From Candidatus Cloacimonadota bacterium (lineage in GTDB: Bacteria > Cloacimonadota > Cloacimonadia > JGIOTU-2), in assembly GCA_021160355.1 (NCBI GenBank), contig JAGHCS010000097.1, positions 1-18,621 on the forward strand: a stretch of DNA of 18,621 nucleotides, in the 5' to 3' direction. The position numbers were made by a program, and so were the translations under genes. Under the pieces are notes generated by a model. It was given only the letters and a program-made list of their open reading frames with translations. It searched no databases and was not told the origin of the DNA. Below are positions 1-6,737 of this stretch, one piece after another (within the stretch, counting starts at the first letter, position 1; every line of letters begins with the position of its first letter).

Positions 1-1773
1 AGCCTTACAATTCGATATATTAATTCAATGATACTTTTTCTTTTTGGCATGCTCTCAAAACCGTCTGTTGTAGTAATTCCCGGTTTTGCATTTCTAATCT
101 ATCTTCTTTATTTCAAAGAAAATTTCTGGAACTCCTTCAAGAAGATCATTCCATTTATAATTATTACTATTCCATTTATTATAATGCTTCGTTTTGTACA
201 ACCGGCTTCTTATCATACAGAAGTTGCTCCGCTCTGGTCTCGTATTTTTATCTGGATGGATACGATAAATTTCTATATTCTAAAGACGCTGATTCCATTT
301 CCTTTGGTTGTTACGTATACTCGGACATTCCAGACTCTCCTTCCTAAATTCTGGTTCTATATTGAATGGATAATTCCTGTCCTGCTTGTAATCTTTGCAG
401 CAAAGTTATTTAAAAAGAATTCAATCATACTTCTCAGTCTTCTAATATTTATCGTAGGATTTCTCCCGGTTTCCGGTTTAGTGTCATTTAACTTTCAGAA
501 GTGGTCAAATGTCGCAGATAGATATATGTATTTCTCCATGTTCGGCACTGCCTTGTTAACAAGCTGGTTGCTTAAAACATATAAATCAAAAAAAGTATGG
601 ATTCCAACAATTTGCATCATTCTATGTTTTTCAATTCTCACCGGTTTTATTCAAATTCCTGTTTGGAAAGGTCCGCTCTCTCTTTGGTCACATGCGCTAA
701 AATATGGCAATCCAAATACCTTTGCTTATAATAATCGGGGAGCAGCATATAATAAACTCCAAGAATTTGATAAAGCCATCATTGATTTTAATCATGCACT
801 TGAACTTAATCCTCAGGATGCTTCATCATATAATAATCGCGGATTTGCTTTTTCTAAAACCAATCAAAATGACCGTGCTCTTAATGATTTTGACAAAGCG
901 CTTGAATATGATCCATACTTTGATGAAGTTTATATCAATCGTGGAAATGCTCTCAAAGATAGAGGAGAGGTCGGAAGTGCAATTCAAGATTATAAAAAAT
1001 CACTTTTATTGAACTCCTCTCAACCAAAATCTTATTACAATATTGGGCTCACTTATGCAGAGAATGATCATCCTGATTCAGCTATAGTATATTATAATAA
1101 AGCAATTGAAGAATTGCCAAATTACACTGCTGCCTTTCTGAATCGGGGCATTGCTTACGCAGGAATGCAACAATTTGAAAAAGCCTTAGAAAATTACAAT
1201 ATGGTTCTTAATATTGATCCTTCTGATGAAATGGCTTATAGTAACCGAGGTATCTTGTATTTTGATACAGGTAAATTGCGAGAGGCAATAAACGATTTTT
1301 CAAAAGCTATCGACCTGAATCCCCAGAGAGCTCAAACCTATTATTTGAGAGGAAAGATAAATTTTGTTGAAAAGAATTTTGCTGCCGCCCTTGATGATTA
1401 TAATAATGCCCTCTTGCTTGATGATATGTTTGTGAATGCTTATATCAAGAGAGCTCTTCTTTACGCCGAGATAGGGAATTTTGAACAAGCAATAGATGAC
1501 ATTAACAAAGCAGTTTCTCTCGAAGATAATAATATAGAAATTTTCATAACTAAGGGTGATATTTATAGCAAGCAGAAATTATTTTCAGAATCAGCACAAG
1601 CTTACACAAAAGCGATCAATATTGAACCTGAACGTGGTGTATTATATCAGAAAAGAGCAGTTTCTTATTATTTCCTGGAAAAATACGACAAAGCGAGAGA
1701 AGATGTTCAAAAAGCAAAAAATTTAGGAACTTTGATCCCAAATTCATTTTTAGATGCTCTTGAAAATAAATAA
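1..1773 (+). CDS. TMTC/PMT-like membrane glycosyltransferase with C-terminal TPRs, 5' end missing
   Basis: The frame is open from base 1, so the gene begins upstream of the window; the ATG at 28 is internal. The first ~225 residues are very hydrophobic with several membrane helices. Short motifs recall GT-C glycosyltransferases of the TMTC type: an LSKPS segment followed by P and a hydrophobic run, and an ADRYMYF motif before a helix. The rest (from about base 715) is about ten TPRs, with repeated Y-x-N-R-G and A-x-x-D-[FY]-x-x-A-[IL]-x-[LI]-[DN]-P signatures. Known relatives are dolichol- or polyprenyl-phosphate-sugar dependent O-glycosyltransferases or uncharacterised membrane proteins. The catalytic N-terminal loop lies outside the window, so activity cannot be judged. 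It ends 255 bp before the pilin gene and has its own transcriptional context, so a role in pilin glycosylation is only a guess. The TPR part is certain; the family call is moderate. Confidence 0.8.
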   Translation, partial: SLTIRYINSMILFLFGMLSKPSVVVIPGFAFLIYLLYFKENFWNSFKKIIPFIIITIPFIIMLRFVQPASYHTEVAPLWSRIFIWMDTINFYILKTLIPFPLVVTYTRTFQTLLPKFWFYIEWIIPVLLVIFAAKLFKKNSIILLSLLIFIVGFLPVSGLVSFNFQKWSNVADRYMYFSMFGTALLTSWLLKTYKSKKVWIPTICIILCFSILTGFIQIPVWKGPLSLWSHALKYGNPNTFAYNNRGAAYNKLQEFDKAIIDFNHALELNPQDASSYNNRGFAFSKTNQNDRALNDFDKALEYDPYFDEVYINRGNALKDRGEVGSAIQDYKKSLLLNSSQPKSYYNIGLTYAENDHPDSAIVYYNKAIEELPNYTAAFLNRGIAYAGMQQFEKALENYNMVLNIDPSDEMAYSNRGILYFDTGKLREAINDFSKAIDLNPQRAQTYYLRGKINFVEKNFAAALDDYNNALLLDDMFVNAYIKRALLYAEIGNFEQAIDDINKAVSLEDNNIEIFITKGDIYSKQKLFSESAQAYTKAINIEPERGVLYQKRAVSYYFLEKYDKAREDVQKAKNLGTLIPNSFLDALENK

Positions 1774-1787
1774 CACGTGTGTTATCA

Positions 1788-1829
1788 TTTTATTACACGC
1801 GGTTGTGTATTGTTGTCTTTTTATTACAC
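1788..1829 (+). repeat. Pair of 11-bp direct repeats after the TPR gene
   Basis: TTTTATTACAC occurs at 1788-1798 and again at 1819-1829, 31 bp apart (about three helical turns). Each copy is preceded by GTGT-containing sequence that could pair weakly with its ACAC end (for example GTGTA at 1805-1809 with TACAC at 1825-1829). Just upstream lies the perfect 8-bp palindrome ACACGTGT, next to the stop codon. This could be a weak terminator for the upstream gene or a regulator site. Neither role is shown by the sequence alone. Confidence 0.35.
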
Positions 1830-1885
1830 ATCCTTCGTTTTTTAAAACAGCTAAATATTCTTCAATTATATTAATTCTCACTCAC

Positions 1886-1904
1886 AACCACCGATCAGTT
1901 GGTT
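1886..1904. promoter_or_regulatory. Possible activator site (inverted repeat AACCA-N9-TGGTT)
   Basis: A short inverted repeat with 5-bp arms lies about 35 bp upstream of the -24 element of the proposed sigma-54 promoter. Sigma-54 promoters need an enhancer-binding activator whose sites are usually inverted repeats upstream. Position and shape fit, but the arms are short and there is no second copy, so chance is a real alternative. Confidence 0.2.
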
Positions 1905-1938
1905 AGTTCTGAAAATCGTATGTTTTCTTCTCAGACTT

Positions 1939-1954
1939 TGGCACGAAATTTGTT
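1939..1954 (+). promoter_or_regulatory. Sigma-54-type (-24/-12) promoter of the pilin gene
   Basis: TGGCACG (1939-1945), four bases, then TTGTT (1950-1954) matches the sigma-54 consensus TGGCACG-N4-TTGCW, with a single departure: GT instead of GC in the -12 element. The -24 GG (1940-1941) and -12 G (1952) are spaced exactly as required. Transcription would start near 1964-1966 and leave a leader of roughly 65 nt before the pilin. Pilin genes in several phyla are sigma-54 dependent, with PilR-type activators. No such AAA+ activator is encoded in this window. Confidence 0.65.
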
Positions 1955-2017
1955 CTATATATTTTGAATTGTTTTCATAGACGTGAAGTTTGTAAATTGC
2001 GAACAATAAAAAAACCC

Positions 2018-2023
2018 AGGAGG
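2018..2023 (+). promoter_or_regulatory. Strong ribosome binding site of the pilin
   Basis: AGGAGG lies 5 nt before the ATG at 2029. It is much stronger than the sites of most downstream genes, which fits high-level synthesis of a major structural subunit. The base pattern AGGAGG-N2-CCC-ATG-GG is nearly repeated before the gene at 6738. Confidence 0.85.
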
Positions 2024-2028
2024 ATCCC

Positions 2029-2451
2029 ATGGGAACTCAACAAATTCTGCTCATTGTTTTGAGCGTAATTATCGTAGGTATAGCCGTTGCAGTTGGTATT
2101 ACTATGTTTAATACCCAGGCACAAAATGCTAACCGTCAGGCTCTAGTTGCAGATGCAAACAACTTTGCATCTCAAATGATCGCTTATTACAAAACCCCAA
2201 CATCACATGGTGGTGGTGGAAGAACCTTTGAAGCATCTATGGACACGCTTGTTGTATGGATTGGTTTTAATGATGACAATACATATACCAATGACAACGG
2301 CACCTACACATTAACCCGCACGAACGCGAGCACAATTACAATTGTTGGAACTGGTACTGAAAAAGGTAATGATGGTACAAATAACACTAAAGTGACTGCC
2401 ACCGTAGTTGCCACATCCACTGATCCGATTACAATGGCGATTGATAATTAA
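2029..2451 (+). CDS. Probable major pilin, non-canonical N-terminus
   Basis: This 140-residue protein has an N-terminal hydrophobic helix (about residues 6-27), then an amphipathic stretch rich in A, N and Q, then a small soluble domain rich in G, T and N. The overall plan is that of a type IV pilin. It begins MGTQQILL, so there is no positively charged leader and no Glu at position 5 of any mature form; a cut after G2 would leave a two-residue leader. The soluble part has no Cys and is full of Thr and Asn, including three N-x-[ST] triplets (NGT, NAS, NNT). Evidence that it is the major subunit: first gene of the cluster, its own sigma-54-type promoter, a very strong ribosome binding site, and a hairpin directly after it. 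The pilin call rests on architecture and context, not on a leader motif. Confidence 0.75.
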   Translation: MGTQQILLIVLSVIIVGIAVAVGITMFNTQAQNANRQALVADANNFASQMIAYYKTPTSHGGGGRTFEASMDTLVVWIGFNDDNTYTNDNGTYTLTRTNASTITIVGTGTEKGNDGTNNTKVTATVVATSTDPITMAIDN

Positions 2452-2478
2452 AGCCATATCAGTTTAATGTAACAGTCT

Positions 2479-2504
2479 GGGAGGTATAAATTTTTATACC
2501 TCCC
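2479..2504 (+). terminator. Hairpin terminator or attenuator between pilin and pilC
   Basis: GGGAGGTATAAA is followed by TT and then its exact reverse complement, a perfect 12-bp stem with six G-C pairs at the base. A T-rich tail (TAATTTTCATTCTTTT) follows, without a clean run of T. It starts 27 nt after the pilin stop. It most likely ends most pilin transcripts and stabilises their 3' ends while letting some transcription continue into pilC, which has no obvious promoter of its own in the 74-bp gap. Confidence 0.75.
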
Positions 2505-2525
2505 TAATTTTCATTCTTTTCAACT

Positions 2526-3869
2526 ATGTTAAAAGAATTTCGCTACACAGGAACAAACCAGGTCGGAAAACCGGTTCATGGCGTTGTTCTTGCTCGTAAC
2601 AAATCAAACGCTAAAAAGCTCATTCGCGAAACCGAAATAAAACAGAATATTACAGTTAATCAAATTGACCAAAAAACTAACTTCATCTATAAAATAAGAT
2701 TACCAAGCGGTAAAAAAGTTAAGGGGAAACAGGTTGCTTTTTCTAAAGTTGAACTCGCACAAGCACTTGCAAGAATCGGATATACGAATGCGAAGATAGA
2801 ACCTGTCATTTTTGATTTTCAATCTAAACCATCCTTTGCAAATATTTTGATGTTCGTCAATCTCAGTTCTTTCCTGCTTAAGGAACAAATGAGTTATGAT
2901 AAAATATTACGAATGCTTGCTGAAGAAGAGACAAACCCGACACTAAAAGCAACACTTAAGAAAATTGAGAGCGAACTTAAAAAGGGTCAGGAAGGAACAG
3001 AAGTTTTTAACCGTTATGCAGATGTATTTGGCAAATTTCCCGCATACATGCTCGGTCTTGCCACAAAAAGTGGTAATATGGCAGAAGTTTACGATGCGAC
3101 CGCCAAGTTTATGGAACGAGACATGGAATACAAAAAGAGTATGAAGCAGGCGTTGATGACTCCGTTGTTTACGGTTCTGGCAATGATCGCTGCTGTGCTC
3201 TATTATATTATTTCAATTTTTCCTACCACTGCTCAATTATTTATTAAATCAGGAGTAGATGTGCCACCGATGACTGCTGCGACTCTACGAATGAGTGATT
3301 TTTTTGCGGCTAATTGGTGGTGGATGGCATTAATGGTGATAATACCGATTATTGGATTAGTGCTTTGGTGGCGCACACCAGATGGACGCGTTTGGCGAGA
3401 TGCGATGATAATAAAACTCCCAGTAATTGGTAAGCTCTTGCATAAATCAAGTATTGAAATTTTCTGCCGCGTTTTCGCTGCAATCTATTCTGGTGCTGAA
3501 AACAACATCGAAACCATTCAAGCATCTGCCGAAGCATGCAGAAATGCATACATGGAAAAAAATATTAAAGAGATAACTATCCCCTTGATGTTGAAAGAAG
3601 GTATGTCTCTTGTGCCTGCATTAACTGCAGCAAAGGTATTTAACCAGACAACCTTGAGTAGATTCAAGACAGGGTCGGAAACCGGTAATGTGTTGACCGC
3701 AGCTCAACAGATTGCAAAATTTTACGAAAAAGAAACAACGTATAAAATGCAGAATTTAATTGCATCGATCCAAACTCTTATCGGCGCTTTTATTGGTATT
3801 GTGATCACTGCTCTGACCGTTGTCTCTGCAGAAATTGCGACGGTTTCTCCTAAAACACCAGGAATGTAA
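2526..3869 (+). CDS. pilC: T4P inner-membrane platform protein PilC (GspF family)
   Basis: PilC sits in the inner membrane, binds the PilB/PilT ATPases and transmits rotation to the growing pilus. The 447-residue protein has the family layout: an N-terminal Y-x-G-x-x-x-x-G-K-x-x-x-G motif, two cytoplasmic helical GspF domains (about 105-205 and 305-405), and three membrane helices (near 207-232, 262-284 and 412-436). The second domain holds the typical segment after RVFAAIYSGA and a KTGSETGN motif; the first has the matching TKSGNMAEVY. It is somewhat longer than usual (about 400). The extra length is N-terminal, where residues ~54-95 look like a second copy of the G-K-x-x-x-G leader motif. 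No Shine-Dalgarno site is visible before the ATG. The gene is 16 bp upstream of pilB. Confidence 0.93.
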   Translation: MLKEFRYTGTNQVGKPVHGVVLARNKSNAKKLIRETEIKQNITVNQIDQKTNFIYKIRLPSGKKVKGKQVAFSKVELAQALARIGYTNAKIEPVIFDFQSKPSFANILMFVNLSSFLLKEQMSYDKILRMLAEEETNPTLKATLKKIESELKKGQEGTEVFNRYADVFGKFPAYMLGLATKSGNMAEVYDATAKFMERDMEYKKSMKQALMTPLFTVLAMIAAVLYYIISIFPTTAQLFIKSGVDVPPMTAATLRMSDFFAANWWWMALMVIIPIIGLVLWWRTPDGRVWRDAMIIKLPVIGKLLHKSSIEIFCRVFAAIYSGAENNIETIQASAEACRNAYMEKNIKEITIPLMLKEGMSLVPALTAAKVFNQTTLSRFKTGSETGNVLTAAQQIAKFYEKETTYKMQNLIASIQTLIGAFIGIVITALTVVSAEIATVSPKTPGM

Positions 3870-3885
3870 TAGTTAAGGAAAATAT

Positions 3886-5670
3886 ATGTTAGGAAAATCG
3901 CGATTAGGAAAACTTTTGGTAGATAAGGGTGTAATTGATAAAGACATCCTCAATAAAGCCCTTATCATTCAGGCAGACGAGGATCCATCTAATCCAAGAA
4001 GGTTAGAGGACATTCTTGTTTCTGAGCTTAGGGTTAAACACGATTATGTGTACGGTCTACTAGCTGACCTTTATGCATTTAGGAAAGTAGAAATCAACGT
4101 TGATAAACTGGACCAGACACAGATAAAGCACACGAGAGATATCCTTGCGAAATTTCCTGATGAACTGAAAAGAGAACTGCTGTACAGGAAAGTGCTTCCT
4201 TATCAAATTGCTCAGGGAAGACGTACGACACTAGTAATTCTTGCTGCTGATCCAACTGATAAAATTGTAGAAAAAATACCATTGAATACCGAATTTAAAA
4301 AATACGAAGTTGCATACTGTCCCCTTTCCACAATCGAAGAGCTCATCAAAATTATTGCTCCTCAAAAAAATGAATTTTTAGAAATCCTCAATGAAGCAGG
4401 CGAGCAGATAGAGGAAGTACAGGAAGAGGGAAAAGAAGAGGGTCTCGATGAATATGCCCTTGATGACGAGATCAATAAAAGTCTGCTGGTCAACCTCTTT
4501 GAGGGAAGCCTTATTGAGGCTGTGCGAAAAGGTGCAAGTGATATTCATATAATACCTTATCAGCGCTCTAATGTTGATTTTCTCTTTCGAATAGATGGTA
4601 AACTTATTCAGTGGCACCGACAGGAAAAAACATCTCCAGAAGCCATTGCTGCAGTGGTAAAAGACAGAACAAGCGGTATTGACAGGTTTGAAAGAGATAA
4701 TGCTCAGGACGGTTTTGCACAGCGTATCGTTGACGGTTATCTGATCCGTTTTCGTGTGTCTGTGCTTCCAATTATTTCTTCCGAATACGAACGCAGGTTT
4801 GAAAGTGTCGTAATACGTGTTATTGATGACAGGAATGTTATCACGGACCTCCAAAAATTGGGACTGCAAAAACAGGCAGAATCAGACTTCCTCAAAGCTG
4901 TTAATAAATCCAAGGGGATTATTCTGCTCACCGGTCCGACAGGAAGTGGTAAAAGTACGACTCTTATGGCTGCTCTCCATCATGTTATTGATCCATCTAA
5001 AAATGTGCTCACTTGCGAAGATCCTGTTGAATATGTTATCAAAGGCGCACGACAATTAAAAATAGGCCCTAAGATGACTTTTGAGCAGGCAATTCGTTCG
5101 ATCCTTCGTCATGACCCCGATATTGTTATGGTCGGCGAAATCCGTGATAAGATCACTGCTGATGTTGCAGTAAAACTTGCAAACACAGGGCACTTGACCT
5201 TCTCTACGCTGCATACAAATGATGCGCCGAGTGCAATATCCCGATTATATAAAATGGGGGTTGAGACCTTCCTTCTTGCGTATGCAATGAATATTATTAT
5301 TGCTCAGCGTCTAGTTCGAAAACTCTGTCCGGAATGCAGGCGTCCGCTTTCGCGGGATAAGTACAAAGGGGCTCTTGAACTAGGACTTACAGAAGATGAT
5401 CTAAAAAAGGGTTTAGTGTATGAAGCGGGCAACGGCTGCAAAAAATGTATGAACGGTTATAAAGGGCGCGTGAACATATGCGAGGCACTCTACTTTACAG
5501 ATGAAATACGAAAAGCTATTATGGAATCCGGTGATGATATCGATGAAGCAAAGATCCGCAAAATTGCAGAATCCCAGGGTATGCTCTCTCTTCTCGATTC
5601 AGGACTCGATAGGATACGCAAAGGACTTACTTCAGTTGCTGAAGTGGCCTATGCAACCTCTGAGGGTTAA
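3886..5670 (+). CDS. pilB: Pilus extension ATPase PilB (GspE family)
   Basis: This cytoplasmic hexameric ATPase powers pilin polymerisation. Residues 1-~150 form an MshEN-type N-terminal domain (MLGKSRLGKLLVDKG start, then an SELRVKHDYVYGLLA repeat), followed by an acidic linker (~170-190). The catalytic half has the ASDIH motif, Walker A GPTGSGKST at 350-358, Walker B/Asp box with D410 and E418 (DPDIVMVGEIRD), and the His box FSTLHTND. The zinc tetracysteine typical of PilB/GspE is present as C481-x2-C484 and C518-x2-C521. At 594 residues it is of normal length. An AAGGAAAA ribosome site precedes the ATG. It follows pilC by 16 bp and is coupled to the next pilin-like gene by a 2-bp gap. Confidence 0.95.
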   Translation: MLGKSRLGKLLVDKGVIDKDILNKALIIQADEDPSNPRRLEDILVSELRVKHDYVYGLLADLYAFRKVEINVDKLDQTQIKHTRDILAKFPDELKRELLYRKVLPYQIAQGRRTTLVILAADPTDKIVEKIPLNTEFKKYEVAYCPLSTIEELIKIIAPQKNEFLEILNEAGEQIEEVQEEGKEEGLDEYALDDEINKSLLVNLFEGSLIEAVRKGASDIHIIPYQRSNVDFLFRIDGKLIQWHRQEKTSPEAIAAVVKDRTSGIDRFERDNAQDGFAQRIVDGYLIRFRVSVLPIISSEYERRFESVVIRVIDDRNVITDLQKLGLQKQAESDFLKAVNKSKGIILLTGPTGSGKSTTLMAALHHVIDPSKNVLTCEDPVEYVIKGARQLKIGPKMTFEQAIRSILRHDPDIVMVGEIRDKITADVAVKLANTGHLTFSTLHTNDAPSAISRLYKMGVETFLLAYAMNIIIAQRLVRKLCPECRRPLSRDKYKGALELGLTEDDLKKGLVYEAGNGCKKCMNGYKGRVNICEALYFTDEIRKAIMESGDDIDEAKIRKIAESQGMLSLLDSGLDRIRKGLTSVAEVAYATSEG

Positions 5671-5672
5671 TA

Positions 5673-6107
5673 ATGACCTACGGACAGCTCTTCCTTATTC
5701 TTCTTGCAATGGTGCTGTTTTCAACCATATACCTGACAACATACAACAGTCTTTTTGACCAAGCCGATCTTGCATATAAAGGAATGTATCTTTTGAACGG
5801 ACAGAAAATAATTGATAAATATTTTCAAGAAATCGAAGCAAATATTTTGGGAGATCTTTTATCTTTTGATGCAATTCAATCTACTTATAACGGACGCTCG
5901 GATTCTCTGACGGTATCTGATTTAGTTTATCATCTGAACATTACAACAACTCCCTGCACGGTAAACGGAGTTGACACGACTACAGTTAACCCTGAGTTTA
6001 TTCGGATTGACATGAGCATGTGGGCTATTCGTCCTGATGGCGACACTCTCTGGATCGGTATGCCACAGCACCCAATAAGCAAAGTGTTTGTGGATTTATA
6101 TTATTAA
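5673..6107 (+). CDS. Minor pilin-like protein
   Basis: This 144-residue protein starts with a membrane helix (about residues 5-27, beginning MTYGQLFLILL). A helical stretch follows with the pattern expected of pilin spines (LLNGQKIIDKYFQEIEANIL), then a small mostly beta C-terminal region with one Cys. It has no leader peptide and no G-[FMLT]-x4-E motif. It begins 2 bp after the pilB stop, with TGAGGG as ribosome site, and is followed 2 bp later by another protein of the same kind, so the three are very probably translated together. Its place between pilB and larger pilin-like proteins resembles the minor pilin blocks of other T4P clusters. I recognise no specific family; role as priming subunit is inferred. 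Confidence 0.65.
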   Translation: MTYGQLFLILLAMVLFSTIYLTTYNSLFDQADLAYKGMYLLNGQKIIDKYFQEIEANILGDLLSFDAIQSTYNGRSDSLTVSDLVYHLNITTTPCTVNGVDTTTVNPEFIRIDMSMWAIRPDGDTLWIGMPQHPISKVFVDLYY

Positions 6108-6109
6108 TC

Positions 6110-6658
6110 ATGGCTGCAATATTAGAAGCGATTGGCGCGACAATAATTGGTGGAATCTTCATTCTTACTATGATCACTTCAATTATTAATTTACATGCTA
6201 TCGGTGTGAACGTAAACCAGCAGATAGAGCTTGTTGAAATTTCTGAAGATGTCGTATCAGTAATAGAATCTTATCTCTCCCTCGTGGCTGCTGGAGTTGT
6301 AGATTCCGCTATCATCTCTACTCAAGATACTTCATTTACTTACTCCTATGCTGATAGTGTGGGTGGCACCAGGCATATTGTGAACATGGCTCAGGAAGAT
6401 ATTGATGATAGCAAGCAGTTGTCTGTTTATGTTGATAGTGGTACGGAACCTGAACTCGGACCATTTGAACTCTCTGATTTTGGAGTTCAGTTCACTTATT
6501 ATGATGTCAATGATAATCCCAACCCGGCAGATTCTCTTGTTCGTTATGTTCAAATGATCATGGAATTCCAATATGATACTTTTCGAGAAGACATTGATAA
6601 AAGATTTGTAAGGCATCGCATCCAAATTTGGAAATATTTTAAGAATCTTTATTTATAA
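6110..6658 (+). CDS. Minor pilin-like protein with N-terminal membrane helix
   Basis: The 182-residue protein begins MAAILEAIGATIIGGIFIL, a short amphipathic start leading into a membrane helix that ends near residue 30. A helical segment with QQIELVEISEDVVSVIESYL follows, then a beta-rich domain ending in basic residues. A Glu (E6) precedes the hydrophobic core and a Gly (G9, G14, G15) lies within it, but the spacing does not match a cleavable prepilin leader. No Shine-Dalgarno site is visible; with a 2-bp gap to the upstream stop, translation is probably coupled. No Cys is present. Position and layout suggest a second small minor pilin; the specific function is unknown. A 79-bp gap follows before the next gene. 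Confidence 0.6.
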   Translation: MAAILEAIGATIIGGIFILTMITSIINLHAIGVNVNQQIELVEISEDVVSVIESYLSLVAAGVVDSAIISTQDTSFTYSYADSVGGTRHIVNMAQEDIDDSKQLSVYVDSGTEPELGPFELSDFGVQFTYYDVNDNPNPADSLVRYVQMIMEFQYDTFREDIDKRFVRHRIQIWKYFKNLYL

Positions 6659-6737
6659 TAAATATGAAAAGTATTGACAAAAAGGCAAATAAAATGTTTT
6701 TTGCTGGAAGAAATAATTTATTGATCAGGAGGTGCCC
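6659..6737 (+). promoter_or_regulatory. 79-bp gap with strong ribosome site before the DNRLRE minor pilin
   Basis: AGGAGG at 6727-6732 sits 5 nt before the ATG at 6738 and decides the start: the in-frame GTG at 6732 overlaps this site and is unlikely to be used. A TTGACA hexamer occurs at 6674-6679, but no good -10 box lies 16-18 bp downstream, so a promoter here is doubtful. The gap breaks an otherwise tightly packed run of genes and gives the large minor pilins their own strong translation signal. Confidence 0.6.

Noticed and set aside
28..30. ATG at 28 as start of the TPR protein
   Set aside because: The frame is open upstream to base 1, and the sequence begins in the middle of a membrane region typical of the family, so the true start lies outside the window.
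4378..4869. Minus-strand frame of 163 codons inside pilB
   Set aside because: It lies wholly opposite a well-conserved ATPase gene and its translation shows no family features or ribosome site.
6674..6703. Sigma-70 promoter with TTGACA at 6674
   Set aside because: The -35 hexamer is perfect, but there is no reasonable -10 box at 16-18 bp; the region is T-rich by composition.
6732..6737. GTG at 6732 as start of the DNRLRE protein
   Set aside because: It overlaps the last base of the AGGAGG site that is ideally placed for the ATG at 6738; the ATG also gives the same MGKA start as the paralogue at 8635.
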